From assembly GCA_910589555.1 (NCBI GenBank), contig CAJUTE010000025.1, positions 1 to 38,751 of the forward strand: a DNA stretch of 38,751 nt, given 5' to 3'. Positions within the stretch are counted from its first letter, which is position 1, and each line of letters begins with the position of its first letter. The position numbers and the translations under genes were made by a program. Below the pieces are notes generated by a model. That model did no database searches, was not told where the DNA came from, and saw nothing but the letters and a program-made list of their open reading frames with translations. This document shows positions 23,219 through 32,302 of this stretch, piece after piece. This DNA is from an uncultured Muribaculum sp. GTDB taxonomy: Bacteria; Bacteroidota; Bacteroidia; Bacteroidales; Muribaculaceae.

Positions 23219-23274
23219 ATTAGTAAACCTCTGTACAATAAGATTTGTAATTAAGCCTTTATTTTTATGTGACG

Positions 23275-23308
23275 AAAGGAGCCGCCGAGAGACGTCTCCT
23301 TTTTTTAT
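23275..23308 (+). terminator. Intrinsic terminator after asd
   Basis: AAAGGAG (23275-23281) pairs with CTCCTTT (23296-23302), and a long T-rich tract follows. It lies 56 bp after the asd stop and before the galE promoter. Confidence 0.8.
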
Positions 23309-23345
23309 TTTTCGTCTATAACGTCTTTATTTAAGGAATAATTGT

Positions 23346-23353
23346 TAAATTTG
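23346..23353 (+). promoter_or_regulatory. -7 promoter box for galE
   Basis: TAAATTTG matches TAnnTTTG and ends 26 bp before the galE ATG. The -33 region is only weakly T-rich. Confidence 0.5.
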
Positions 23354-23379
23354 TAACTCACAATATTGTAACAGAAAAA

Positions 23380-24417
23380 ATGGAAAAATCATTGATTCTC
23401 GTCACCGGTGGAACCGGATATATAGGCTCTCACACTGTAGTTGAGTTGCAGAATGCAGGCTACGATGTGGTAATTGTCGACAACCTGTCAAACAGTAACC
23501 GGGAGGTTCTCGACGGTATCGAAAGAATAAGCGGCATCCGTCCTGCGTTTGTTGAGGCTGATTGCACTGATATGGCGGCGATGAAAGAGCTGTTTGCTGA
23601 GTATAAAGGCATAAAGGGTATAATAAATTTTGCCGCAAGCAAAGCCGTTGGCGAATCGATGCAAAAGCCCATTCTATATTACCGGAATAATCTCAACACA
23701 TTGATGAACCTTCTGGAGCTTATGGGCGAGCATGGAGTGAAAGGCATTGTGTTCTCCTCGTCATGCACAGTCTATGGCGAGCCCGATGAGAATCCTGTGA
23801 CAGAGCAGTCGCCTATAAAGAAAGCGACTTCGCCCTACGGAAACACCAAGCAGATATCGGAAGAGATCATCACTGATGTGATTAATGCCGGCGCTCCTTT
23901 CAAGAGCGTGATTTTGCGATACTTCAATCCGGTGGGCGCTCATCCATCGGCTGAAATAGGGGAGTTGCCTAACGGCGTGCCGCAGAATCTCATTCCTTAC
24001 CTGACTCAAACTGCTATGGGAATACGCAAGGAGCTGAGCGTGTTTGGCAATGATTATAATACTCGCGACGGCTACTGCATCCGTGATTTCATCGATGTGG
24101 TGGATCTTGCACGTGCCCATGTCATAGCCATCGACCGTATGCTTGAGGATAAATCGCAAGAGAAGATCGAGATTTTCAATCTCGGCACCGGCACCGGACT
24201 TTCTGTAATGGAGCTTATAAATGCTTTTGAAAAAGCCACCGGAGTCAAGGTTCCTTATCGCATCGCTCCGCGTCGTGCGGGAGACATCGAGCAGGTGTGG
24301 GCTGATCCTTCTTATGCCAATAATGTTTTGGGATGGAAAGCCATGACGCCTATAGAGGATACCATGAGATCGGCGTGGGCATGGCAGAAGCGTCTAAGAG
24401 AACGTGGAATAATGTAA
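23380..24417 (+). CDS. galE: UDP-glucose 4-epimerase
   Basis: This 345-aa short-chain dehydrogenase-fold enzyme interconverts UDP-glucose and UDP-galactose with bound NAD. The NAD motif TGGTGYIGSH is at 9-18. The catalytic pair is Y153 and K157 in SPYGNTKQ, with the serine in FSSSCTVYG upstream. YFNPVGAHPSAEIGE is the substrate segment, and GDIEQVWADPSYANNVLGWK closes the sugar-binding domain. It supplies UDP-galactose for surface glycans. A second acyl-CoA synthetase-like gene follows after 18 bp, probably on the same transcript. Confidence 0.95.
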   Translation: MEKSLILVTGGTGYIGSHTVVELQNAGYDVVIVDNLSNSNREVLDGIERISGIRPAFVEADCTDMAAMKELFAEYKGIKGIINFAASKAVGESMQKPILYYRNNLNTLMNLLELMGEHGVKGIVFSSSCTVYGEPDENPVTEQSPIKKATSPYGNTKQISEEIITDVINAGAPFKSVILRYFNPVGAHPSAEIGELPNGVPQNLIPYLTQTAMGIRKELSVFGNDYNTRDGYCIRDFIDVVDLARAHVIAIDRMLEDKSQEKIEIFNLGTGTGLSVMELINAFEKATGVKVPYRIAPRRAGDIEQVWADPSYANNVLGWKAMTPIEDTMRSAWAWQKRLRERGIM

Positions 24418-24435
24418 CATGATAAATTAAAATAG

Positions 24436-26082
24436 ATGTCTCAGACTATAATAAATTATATTGAAGACTCAATCAAGAGCAATTGGGAGCGTCAGGCGCT
24501 GACTGACTTCAACGGTGTGTCGTTCCAGTATCGTGATATAGCCAGAAAAGTGGCGAAACTTCACATCCTCTTTGAAAATGCGAAAATAAAAAGAGGTGAC
24601 AAGATTGCGATATGCGGTAAAAATTCTTCGCAGTGGGTTGTGGCTTTTGTGGCTTCGGTCACTTATGGAGCGGTCACTGTGCCCATCCTTCACGAATTTA
24701 AGGCTGACAATATCCATCATCTGGTGGCTCACAGTGAGGCTAAACTCCTGTTCATAGAGGATGCTATATGGGAAAATCTCGATCCTGAATCGATGCCCAA
24801 TCTTCATGGAGCAGTGAAAATAGGCGATTTTTCGTTGCTAATGTCGCGTGATAAAGAGCTTACAAATGCGCGCGAGCATCTTAATGAGATGTTTGGAAAG
24901 AAATATCCCGAGCGTTTCACTCCCGAGGATGTGGTCTATCATAATCCCGACCCGGAAGATGTGATGCTCATCAATTATACTTCAGGTTCGACCGGTTTCT
25001 CCAAGGGTGTGATGCTGCGCTACAGCTCTATATGGAGCAATATACGTTTCTGCATAGACTGGATCAAATTCCTTGAACCGGGCGACTCGATTGTGTGTAT
25101 GCTTCCGTTGGCTCACATGTACGGATTGGTTATCGAGATGCTTTATCCGCTTGTGCAGGGATGCCATCTGTTCTTCCTCACGCGTGTGCCGTCGCCACGC
25201 GTCATTCTGGAAGCCTTTGCCACTGTTAAACCCAAGCTGATTATCACTGTGCCGTTGATTATCGAGAAAATAGTGAAAACCAAGATTTTCCCCAAGCTTG
25301 AGACTCCGGCTATGAAGGTGCTTCTGCGCTTGCCGATAATCGATGACCGCATTCTGGCTAAGATCAACAATGGATTGATTGAGGCATTCGGCGGCAATGT
25401 GAAGGAGATTATAGTGGGAGGCGCCGGATTGAACCAGGAGGTAGAGGAATTCCTGATGAGGATAGGATTTCCGATCACCACCGGTTACGGTATGACCGAG
25501 TGCGGGCCGCTCATCGCTTATGCGTCATCATCCGAGCATAGGTTACGTTCTTGTGGAAAATGTGTTGACCGCATGAGTTGTAAGATCAATTCGCCTGACC
25601 CGGAAAATGTTCCCGGCGAATTGCAGGTGAAGGGCATGAATGTCATGAAGGGGTATTTCAAGAATCCCGAAGCCACCGACAGCGTGTTTAAGGATGGATG
25701 GATGAATACCGGCGATTTATGTACTATGGATTCTGACGGATTCATTTACATACGCGGACGTAATAAAAATATGATTCTCGGACCCTCCGGACAAAATATC
25801 TATCCTGAGGAGATTGAGCAGAGGCTGAACAATCTTCCTTATGTGAGCGAATCAATTGTGGTGGAAAAGTCGGGCAAGCTCGTGGCTCTGATCTATCCTG
25901 ACATTGAACTTGCCACAAAAGAGGGTGTGATCAGTGACATAGAAAAAGTGATGGACGACAATATCAATGAGCTTAACAAAGAGTTGCCGGCATATTCGCA
26001 GATCACAAAAGCCATCATCCATTATCAGGAGTTTGAGAAGACGCCTAAACGCTCGATAAAACGCTATCTTTATCAGGACTGA
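24436..26082 (+). CDS. AMP-binding acyl-CoA/acyl-ACP synthetase-like protein
   Basis: This 548-aa ANL-superfamily enzyme carries LINYTSGSTGFSKGVML (AMP/phosphate loop), TTGYGMTECGPLIAY, GWMNTGDLCTMDSDGF and RNKNMILGPSGQNIYPEEIE. It belongs to the same broad family as the gene at 18309 but is shorter and clearly not a recent duplicate: the motifs differ (NYTSGSTGFSKG against YTSGTTGEPKG). The C-terminus ends KTPKRSIKRYLY. The acyl substrate cannot be read from sequence; an acyl-ACP or long-chain acyl-CoA synthetase is likely. It is 18 bp downstream of galE. Confidence 0.87.
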   Translation: MSQTIINYIEDSIKSNWERQALTDFNGVSFQYRDIARKVAKLHILFENAKIKRGDKIAICGKNSSQWVVAFVASVTYGAVTVPILHEFKADNIHHLVAHSEAKLLFIEDAIWENLDPESMPNLHGAVKIGDFSLLMSRDKELTNAREHLNEMFGKKYPERFTPEDVVYHNPDPEDVMLINYTSGSTGFSKGVMLRYSSIWSNIRFCIDWIKFLEPGDSIVCMLPLAHMYGLVIEMLYPLVQGCHLFFLTRVPSPRVILEAFATVKPKLIITVPLIIEKIVKTKIFPKLETPAMKVLLRLPIIDDRILAKINNGLIEAFGGNVKEIIVGGAGLNQEVEEFLMRIGFPITTGYGMTECGPLIAYASSSEHRLRSCGKCVDRMSCKINSPDPENVPGELQVKGMNVMKGYFKNPEATDSVFKDGWMNTGDLCTMDSDGFIYIRGRNKNMILGPSGQNIYPEEIEQRLNNLPYVSESIVVEKSGKLVALIYPDIELATKEGVISDIEKVMDDNINELNKELPAYSQITKAIIHYQEFEKTPKRSIKRYLYQD

Positions 26083-26105
26083 GGCGAAGATAACATCAGG
26101 ACATA

Positions 26106-26141
26106 GGGTACGGGCATGATATATGTCCGTATCGCCCTTTT
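26106..26141 (+). terminator. Intrinsic terminator after the galE unit
   Basis: TACGGGCAT (26109-26117) pairs with ATGTCCGTA (26123-26131), with one G-T pair, around GATAT. Outer GGG/CCC can extend the stem past a short bulge, and TTTT follows. It lies ~25 bp after the stop at 26082. In 26142-26290 I see nothing more. Confidence 0.75.
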
Positions 26142-26290
26142 GCCTGATTATCCATAAGGTTGCCTTCTATCGGAGATGATATGGATTGAGGTAAACCAAT
26201 TTGCAATGGCAGGCGTTTTATTGTCAAGAGCTTTTAAAATGGATTTAATGGCGTGCTGTCGTTTCAACACAAGAAATATTTAATATAAAA

Positions 26291-26734
26291 ATGGACAGAA
26301 TAAAGATTAAAATCATAAACAAGTCGGGCAATGAATTGCCTGCTTACGAAACTCCATCATCGGCAGGAATGGATGTGAGGGCGTTTCTGAAGGAACCGGT
26401 CACTTTGCTGCCTTTAGAGAGAGCGTTGATTCCTACAGGGCTGTATATTCAGTTGCCTCACGGTTATGAATGCCAGATTCGTCCTCGTTCCGGACTCGCG
26501 CTTAAGCATGGAATATCACTTGTGAACACTCCGGGAACCGTGGATGCCGATTACCGCGGCGAGATAGGAATCATTGTGATCAACTTATCCAACGAGCCTT
26601 TCGTGATCAATAATGGCGAGCGTATATGCCAGATGGTCATAAAGGAATACACCCGCGCTGAGTGGGAGCCGGTTGACCGACTTGATGAAACTAAGCGAGG
26701 AGATGGCGCTTTCGGACATACCGGAGTTAATTAA
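26291..26734 (+). CDS. dut: dUTP diphosphatase
   Basis: This 147-aa homotrimeric-type dUTPase cleaves dUTP to dUMP, limiting uracil in DNA and feeding thymidylate synthesis. All five motifs are readable: SAGMDVRAF, RPRSGLALKHG, NTPGTVDADYRGEIG with the catalytic Asp, GERICQMVI and the C-terminal RGDGAFGHTG, which closes over the active site. The length is standard. The TPR protein gene starts 60 bp downstream; dut leading this envelope block is, from memory, common in Bacteroidales. Confidence 0.96.
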   Translation: MDRIKIKIINKSGNELPAYETPSSAGMDVRAFLKEPVTLLPLERALIPTGLYIQLPHGYECQIRPRSGLALKHGISLVNTPGTVDADYRGEIGIIVINLSNEPFVINNGERICQMVIKEYTRAEWEPVDRLDETKRGDGAFGHTGVN

Positions 26735-26794
26735 GTTGCCTGGTTTGAACATAATACATACGCATTTTTCACGTCTACATATAAAAAGGATTTT

Positions 26795-28546
26795 ATGATT
26801 TCCGGATTACGCAGTATATGGTTTTGGGGAGCGTCGGTCACTATTGTGGGCTCGCTATTTGCCGCAAGTCCCAAAGGTAAGGTTGCCGATAACTCTGACA
26901 AACTGAAGTCAGACTATATATTTATGGAGGCCTTGCGTCATCATGAACGTGATTCGGATGATGCATATTTCGATCTCATCAATAGGGCTCATGAACTTGA
27001 TCCCGCCAATTCTGAACTGGCATTTTATAAGGGATATTACGGTTTCATGATATCCAATGAAGATTCCATAGCCTTTAATGACGGGTATAATCTCATGAAA
27101 AGGCATTTTAATGAGAATCCCACTGAGTTTTATAATAATTTCGTCTATGGCTCCATAAACGACCGTATAGGTCAGAGCGAGGAGGCGTTGCGGGTGTGGG
27201 AGACTCTGGATTCGGTTTACCCTTCGAAGACCGAAGTGACGTTCAAGCTCGCCGAAGCGCTTGCGGCATCGCGCGATTCTGCAAAAGTGGCGAAATCGAT
27301 TGAGGTATATGACCGTATTGAAAAGTCGCAGGGAAAGAATATTCCTATCTCCACACGTAAAATAAGGGCGTTTTTCTCCACTCAGGACACCGCCTCGATT
27401 CTTAACGAGGTAAAATCATTGCTGAAAGCGTCGCCGCGCAGCGTGGAGAACAATGTGTTTGCGGGAGATATATATGCGATGTTCTCTGCCAATGATTCAG
27501 CGCTGTATTATTACAACCGGGCGTGTGACATCGACTCGACCTCCGGTCTTGCTTATTATGCGAAAGCTAATTTTTATAAAAACACCGGCGACAGTGTGGG
27601 GTATGACCGAGAGGTGTTCCGGGCGCTTACACGTGAGAGCCTTGACCTTGACACCAAGCTTGAGCTGATGACCAATTATATAAGGGCATTGTATGAAAAT
27701 CCGGCTCAGCAGCCTCGCATTCAAGAACTTTTTGCCACATTGATCGACCAGCATCCTCATGAGGTGGATATTCATGAGCTGTATTGTTCCTATCTTATGG
27801 CGGTGCAGGATTACCGTCAGGCGGCAGAGCAGTTGGGCTATGCCATAGATATTGATCCAAGCCATGAGGACAGATGGGCGACGTTGATGACCTTATACAT
27901 CCAGGATGGAGATTATGAAAAATCGGCGGAAGTGGGTGAGAAAGCGTTACGCTATTTCCCTGATAATGCCACTATATATCATATTCTTGGTGCCGATTAT
28001 ACTCAGATGAAGAATTATGATGAAGCTTTGTCGGCATTCAATACGGCTCTTGAAAAGATTGACCCCGCTGATTTTGAACAGCAGTCACAGATAAATTCAG
28101 CTATAGGTGACCTGTTTTATTCAAAAGAGGAGACTGACTCGGCATTCATATATTATGACAAGGCTATAGCCATTGATCCCGACAATCTTCTTGCCCTTAA
28201 TAACTGCGCCTATTATCTCGCGGTTGAGGGTCGCGATCTCGACAGGGCGGAAACCATGAGCGCGCGAACTATCAGGGAGAAGCCTGAAGATGCGACTTCG
28301 CTCGACACATACGCCTGGATCATGTTCAAGAAGAAAAATTATGTGGAGGCGCAAGCTTATATTGAAAAGGCGATTGCCAACACCGAGGAACTGAGCGAGG
28401 AGCTGTGTCATCATGCCGGTGACATATATTTCATGAACGGAGATCCCAAGAAGGCTGTCGAGTATTGGGAGAAAGCGTTGGATTTTGAGCCTGACAATGA
28501 ACTGCTGAAGCGCAAAGTGAAGCATAAAACATATTTTTACGAATAA
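26795..28546 (+). CDS. Exported tetratricopeptide-repeat protein
   Basis: This is a 583-aa protein. Residues 1-25 (SIWFWGASVTIVGSLFAASP) look like a signal peptide, then TPR units cover most of the length. Clear units are AFYKGYYGFM, ALYYYNRACDIDSTSGLAYY, YRQAAEQLGYAIDIDP, YDEALSAFNTALEKIDP, AFIYYDKAIAIDPDNLLALN and AVEYWEKALDFEPDNELLKR. TPR arrays are protein-binding scaffolds; here the site is probably the periplasm. It lies 12 bp before a DUF4292 lipoprotein and close to an EnvC-like protein, an arrangement I remember as common in Bacteroidales, suggesting a cell-envelope or division role. No enzyme motif is present. Confidence 0.88.
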   Translation: MISGLRSIWFWGASVTIVGSLFAASPKGKVADNSDKLKSDYIFMEALRHHERDSDDAYFDLINRAHELDPANSELAFYKGYYGFMISNEDSIAFNDGYNLMKRHFNENPTEFYNNFVYGSINDRIGQSEEALRVWETLDSVYPSKTEVTFKLAEALAASRDSAKVAKSIEVYDRIEKSQGKNIPISTRKIRAFFSTQDTASILNEVKSLLKASPRSVENNVFAGDIYAMFSANDSALYYYNRACDIDSTSGLAYYAKANFYKNTGDSVGYDREVFRALTRESLDLDTKLELMTNYIRALYENPAQQPRIQELFATLIDQHPHEVDIHELYCSYLMAVQDYRQAAEQLGYAIDIDPSHEDRWATLMTLYIQDGDYEKSAEVGEKALRYFPDNATIYHILGADYTQMKNYDEALSAFNTALEKIDPADFEQQSQINSAIGDLFYSKEETDSAFIYYDKAIAIDPDNLLALNNCAYYLAVEGRDLDRAETMSARTIREKPEDATSLDTYAWIMFKKKNYVEAQAYIEKAIANTEELSEELCHHAGDIYFMNGDPKKAVEYWEKALDFEPDNELLKRKVKHKTYFYE

Positions 28547-28558
28547 CACAACCAAGCG

Positions 28559-29362
28559 ATGAAGTTATCACATATTCTTTCGGTTATAGTAATTGGAGCT
28601 GTCATGGGAGGATGCGGCTCGTCAAAGAAAGTGGCGGCACCGCCTGCCGATGCCGGGAGTTCTCACGCTTCGTTTTCGGAAGTGGTGAAGCAATACCCTG
28701 TTTGGACTGATGTGGAGGTGCCGTTGAACATCGACATCGCTTCCCCGATCAATTTCAACATTTCAGGACGCGCCAAGATGGTGAGAGGAAATGTCGTGGA
28801 CATAAGTTTGAGAATGCTTGGATTTGAAGTGGGCAGGCTCTATCTGAATTCCGACTCGGTATTCGGCTATGTCAAGGTGTCGAAGATTTGCATAGCTGAA
28901 AGCCTTGGCGACTTGACCGCGCAGATTCCCATGAATATTTCCAATGTTCAGGATCTGCTTACCGGCGGTGTGTTTCTTTTGGGCAATGCCATGCTCACTG
29001 AAGCCGATAAGAGCGCTTTCTTGATAGAAAAGGAGAATGGAGGAATTATGGTGATGCCGCGCAAGCAGCCCGATAGATTCCAATATGGATTTTTTGTGAA
29101 CGACGATAACCGTGTCGCAAGGTTTGCGGGAGGCGACAGTGACAGAAGTATTCAGTGTGACTACTCAGGTTATTCGGAGAATAAAAACAATCTTCCTGAA
29201 GAGGTGAGTGTGACCGTATCGTTGAAACGTCCGGTCGTCGCTTCGATCAATTGGAGATGGGAGAGCGCCAAATGGAACACCGGATTTTCATCAAGCTTCT
29301 CGATGCCGCGGGGCTATAAACGTGTAAGATCGCAGGAATTGTTGAATCATCTTCCAAAATAG
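28559..29362 (+). CDS. DUF4292 lipoprotein
   Basis: This 267-aa protein has a lipoprotein signal: HILSVIVIGAVMGGCGSSKK with the lipobox cysteine at C19. The mature part resembles DUF4292, a LolA/LolB-like beta fold found in Bacteroidota, including VPLNIDIASPINFNISGRAK, MVRGNVVDISLRMLGFEVGR and LYLNSDSVFGYVK. LolB-like proteins receive lipoproteins at the outer membrane, but whether this family does so is inference. It sits 12 bp after the TPR gene and 6 bp before the EnvC-like gene, very likely one operon. Confidence 0.88.
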   Translation: MKLSHILSVIVIGAVMGGCGSSKKVAAPPADAGSSHASFSEVVKQYPVWTDVEVPLNIDIASPINFNISGRAKMVRGNVVDISLRMLGFEVGRLYLNSDSVFGYVKVSKICIAESLGDLTAQIPMNISNVQDLLTGGVFLLGNAMLTEADKSAFLIEKENGGIMVMPRKQPDRFQYGFFVNDDNRVARFAGGDSDRSIQCDYSGYSENKNNLPEEVSVTVSLKRPVVASINWRWESAKWNTGFSSSFSMPRGYKRVRSQELLNHLPK

Positions 29363-29368
29363 ACAAGG

Positions 29369-30844
29369 ATGCTTGTAAAGAAGGTTTTATTTCTTTTTGC
29401 GTTTTTTTTGCTGTGTCTGGATTGTGGGGCGGCACGTCCTCGCAAGGCAAGAAACATGGAAAACGTGAGGAAAGAAAAGAAAATGACTGAGGAACAGATC
29501 AGGGTTGCCGCCCTTCAGCTTGAAGAGAATAAGCGGAAAACATCCCGGTCGTTGAATGCCTTGAACGCCCTTAATGCGGAAATAAAGGAGCATAAAGGCG
29601 CGATATCGACACTCAACCGGCAGATACTCGCTCTTGACCATCGGATGTCGGAATTGTCCGATTCAATCACTGAGCTTGACGGGAAGCTGGAGTCGATGAG
29701 AAAAAGTTACTCAGTCTCAGTAAAAAAGATCAAGGAGGCGCAAGCCGGTTCCACATCCGAATTGGCATTTATCTTCGCTTCCGATTCTTTTATGCAGGCT
29801 TATCGACGTATGCGATACCTTCAGGAATTCTCGGCATGGAGAAAGAAGAAGAGCGATGAGATTCAAGGGGTTAAAACCGAACTCGAGAATAAGAAAACCG
29901 ATTTGTCGAAATTGCAGAAGAATAAGACTGAATCTCTTGCCAAGTTAAAACGTGAGCATGATGCCCTGGCATCAAAACAGGTGGAGACGTCGAAACTTGT
30001 TGCTGAATTGAAGACTGAAGGTTCGGCGATAAATGAAGTCTTGAAGGAGAAAGAGGCGCAGGCTCGCGCGCTCGACAAGGAGCTTGACCGGTTGATAGCT
30101 GAAGAGCAGCGCAGGCAGGAAGAGGAGCGCCGCAAGGCTGAGGAACGCAGGCTGGCTGAAGAGCGACGTATCGCCGAGGAACGCCGCATTGCCGAGGAAA
30201 AGCGACTGGCTGAGGAGAAACTGGCTCAGGAGCGTGAACAGAAGCTGCTTGCCGAGAATGCTAAGCAGAAAAAAGATAAGAATAAGAAGGAAAAAAAGCC
30301 TAAGGCTGATAAGAAAAAGCAATCTGACAAGAAAAAACAGGAGGTTATTGTTGCCTCAGCTAAGCCTGCGGCAAAATCGATGCCCGCCGCTGCGGCTGTC
30401 GATAATACCGCGGCATTGAAGAAACTGTCAGGTAGCTTTGAAAGCAATAAGGGCAAGCTGCCATTCCCGGTGAGCGGACGATATAAAATAGTGCGTGCCT
30501 ACGGTCGCCAGCAGCATCCTGAATTGCCCCATGTCACTACTGAAAACAGCGGCATTGACATTGAGGTGTCGCCCGGCAGCACCACCCGAGCCATATTTAA
30601 CGGCAAGGTGTCGGCTATATTCCGTCAGCCGGGATTTAACACTATCGTCATGATACGCCACGGAAATTATCTCACTGTATATGCCAATCTCGGCGATATT
30701 CTTGTGAAAAACGGCGAGGAGGTGAAACTCGGGCAGACTATAGGCAGGGTCTATGCCGATCCTGATGATGGTAACCGCTCGATACTGCATTTTGAACTTC
30801 GCAAAGAAAGAGTTAAGCTCAATCCCATGGCTTGGGTGAAATAA
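29369..30844 (+). CDS. EnvC-like murein hydrolase activator (degenerate LytM/M23 domain)
   Basis: This 491-aa exported protein has a signal sequence (VLFLFAFFLLCLDCGAARP, 6-24), then a long coiled coil at about 30-290 with a tandem RRIAEE/RRLAEE/KRLAEE stretch and a lysine-rich linker. A LytM/M23 domain covers about 360-491. EnvC proteins activate cell-wall amidases at the division site. The metal-binding residues of active M23 peptidases look degraded: SGIDIEVSPG lacks the His usual before GID, YLTVYANL has Asn for the usual His, and SILHFELR keeps one of two His. MIRHGNY is kept. This fits a non-catalytic activator. It follows the DUF4292 lipoprotein by 6 bp. Confidence 0.9.
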   Translation: MLVKKVLFLFAFFLLCLDCGAARPRKARNMENVRKEKKMTEEQIRVAALQLEENKRKTSRSLNALNALNAEIKEHKGAISTLNRQILALDHRMSELSDSITELDGKLESMRKSYSVSVKKIKEAQAGSTSELAFIFASDSFMQAYRRMRYLQEFSAWRKKKSDEIQGVKTELENKKTDLSKLQKNKTESLAKLKREHDALASKQVETSKLVAELKTEGSAINEVLKEKEAQARALDKELDRLIAEEQRRQEEERRKAEERRLAEERRIAEERRIAEEKRLAEEKLAQEREQKLLAENAKQKKDKNKKEKKPKADKKKQSDKKKQEVIVASAKPAAKSMPAAAAVDNTAALKKLSGSFESNKGKLPFPVSGRYKIVRAYGRQQHPELPHVTTENSGIDIEVSPGSTTRAIFNGKVSAIFRQPGFNTIVMIRHGNYLTVYANLGDILVKNGEEVKLGQTIGRVYADPDDGNRSILHFELRKERVKLNPMAWVK

Positions 30845-30856
30845 CAGCGCGGTCAC

Positions 30857-32293
30857 ATGGGTTCGGGAAAAGTATCTTCCGGTAAATCGGGCTTGTCGGC
30901 TATGGTCCTTAAGGCAATGGGGCTTTTCGGCGGCTTGCAGGTGCTGGGAATCGTGAGTTCCATAGTGCGGTCCAAGCTTGTGGCGTTGTGGATAGGTCCT
31001 GCCGGAGTGGGACTGTTCGGACTTTATAATGCGGCGTTGGATATGCTGGCGTCGGCTACGCAGCTCAATCTGCGCAGCTCGGCAGTGAGAGAGATTGCGA
31101 TGCGCGACAATGATGTCAATGCCGTGGATGTGATGGTGGGTGTTGTAAGGCGATGGTCCTGGTTCTTGGGATTGCTTGGTTCGGTGGTGGTGTTGCTTGG
31201 CGCGCCGTTGTTGAGCGAGCTTACCTTTGGCGATGAAAGCCATGTGTCGGCATTCCTGTGGCTTTCGGTGGTGATGCTGCTATATTCTCTTACCGGAGGT
31301 GAGACGGCGGTGCTGCAAGGGACACGCCGATTGAAAAAGCTTGCCGCCGCGTCGATATGGGGCACGGTCGCCGGAACTCTCCTGTCGATTCCGCTGTATT
31401 ATTTTTATCATTTGCAGTCGATAGTCCCGTCGATTATCATATTTGCCGCTGCCAATCTTGTAGCTGTGCTTGTTGTGAGATACAGAACGGAAGCTCCGGT
31501 GGATATTCCTCTCCCGGCAGTCGTTAAAAAGGGCCGCGCGCTTGTTGTGCTGGGCGCATTCCTGACAGTTTCAGCATTTGCCACTCAGCTCTCCTCCTAC
31601 ATATTCATGTCCTATGTCAACCTGTCGGGTGGCGAGGAGGCAGTCGGTTATTATCAGTCGGGCTTCACGTTGGTCAACCGTTATCTCGGACTTATTTTCA
31701 CGGCTCTTGCCATGGAATATTTCCCGAGACTGTCCACCGTGTCGCGGTCATGCAAGCGGCTCGGAGTCTTTGTTAATCATGAGTCGGGCATTGTCATATT
31801 AGCCATGATGCCTGCGGCGATACTTTTTATCGCGTTCAGGGAGCTGATTGTCGAGCTCTTTTTCACCTCACAGTTTGCGGTCATATATGATTATATATCG
31901 TGGGGTGCTGCCGGCTCGGTGTTGCGAGGCATAAGCTGGTGCATGGCATACGTGATACTCGCTCGTGGCGATGGGAAGCTATATCTGTTCACCGAGTTGT
32001 TGAGCTGCGTGTTCTATCTGGTGTTCAACTTCGTAGCTTATTCGCGGTTTGGCATCGATGGTCTCGGGTATGCCTACTTCCTGTGGTATCTTGCCTACAC
32101 CATTGTTGTCCTTGCGGTGTGCGCTAAGAAATATCACATAACATTGTCGTCCCGGGTGGGCTGGCTCGCTGTTGCGGCAATCGCCCTCGCGTCAGGCTCG
32201 GCATTGTTGGTGAGCTGCTGCTATTGGCTTGTGCTTTCGGCGGGCATCCTTGCGGCTATCTTCTCCATTTTAATGCTCCGGCGGCTTTTTTGA
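30857..32293 (+). CDS. Wzx-like polysaccharide/O-antigen flippase
   Basis: This 478-aa polytopic inner-membrane protein of the MATE/MOP superfamily has about 12-14 hydrophobic spans. The start (GLFGGLQVLGIVSSIVRSKL, then VALWIGPAGVGLFGLYNAA) is typical of Bacteroidota O-antigen translocases, followed by NLRSSAVREIA. Such proteins flip lipid-linked oligosaccharides across the inner membrane. It starts 12 bp after the EnvC-like gene but no glycosyltransferases are nearby, so the substrate is open; a lone flippase within an envelope operon is slightly unusual. Its end converges with trkA, leaving only 9 bp between the stops and no visible terminator. Confidence 0.85.
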   Translation: MGSGKVSSGKSGLSAMVLKAMGLFGGLQVLGIVSSIVRSKLVALWIGPAGVGLFGLYNAALDMLASATQLNLRSSAVREIAMRDNDVNAVDVMVGVVRRWSWFLGLLGSVVVLLGAPLLSELTFGDESHVSAFLWLSVVMLLYSLTGGETAVLQGTRRLKKLAAASIWGTVAGTLLSIPLYYFYHLQSIVPSIIIFAAANLVAVLVVRYRTEAPVDIPLPAVVKKGRALVVLGAFLTVSAFATQLSSYIFMSYVNLSGGEEAVGYYQSGFTLVNRYLGLIFTALAMEYFPRLSTVSRSCKRLGVFVNHESGIVILAMMPAAILFIAFRELIVELFFTSQFAVIYDYISWGAAGSVLRGISWCMAYVILARGDGKLYLFTELLSCVFYLVFNFVAYSRFGIDGLGYAYFLWYLAYTIVVLAVCAKKYHITLSSRVGWLAVAAIALASGSALLVSCCYWLVLSAGILAAIFSILMLRRLF

Positions 32294-32302
32294 CGGCATT
32301 TC

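Noticed and set aside
30090..30345. Tandem Glu/Arg/Ala repeat in the EnvC-like gene as a separate DNA repeat or CRISPR
   Set aside because: It is coiled-coil coding sequence with imperfect units and no spacers; no CRISPR array is seen anywhere in the window.
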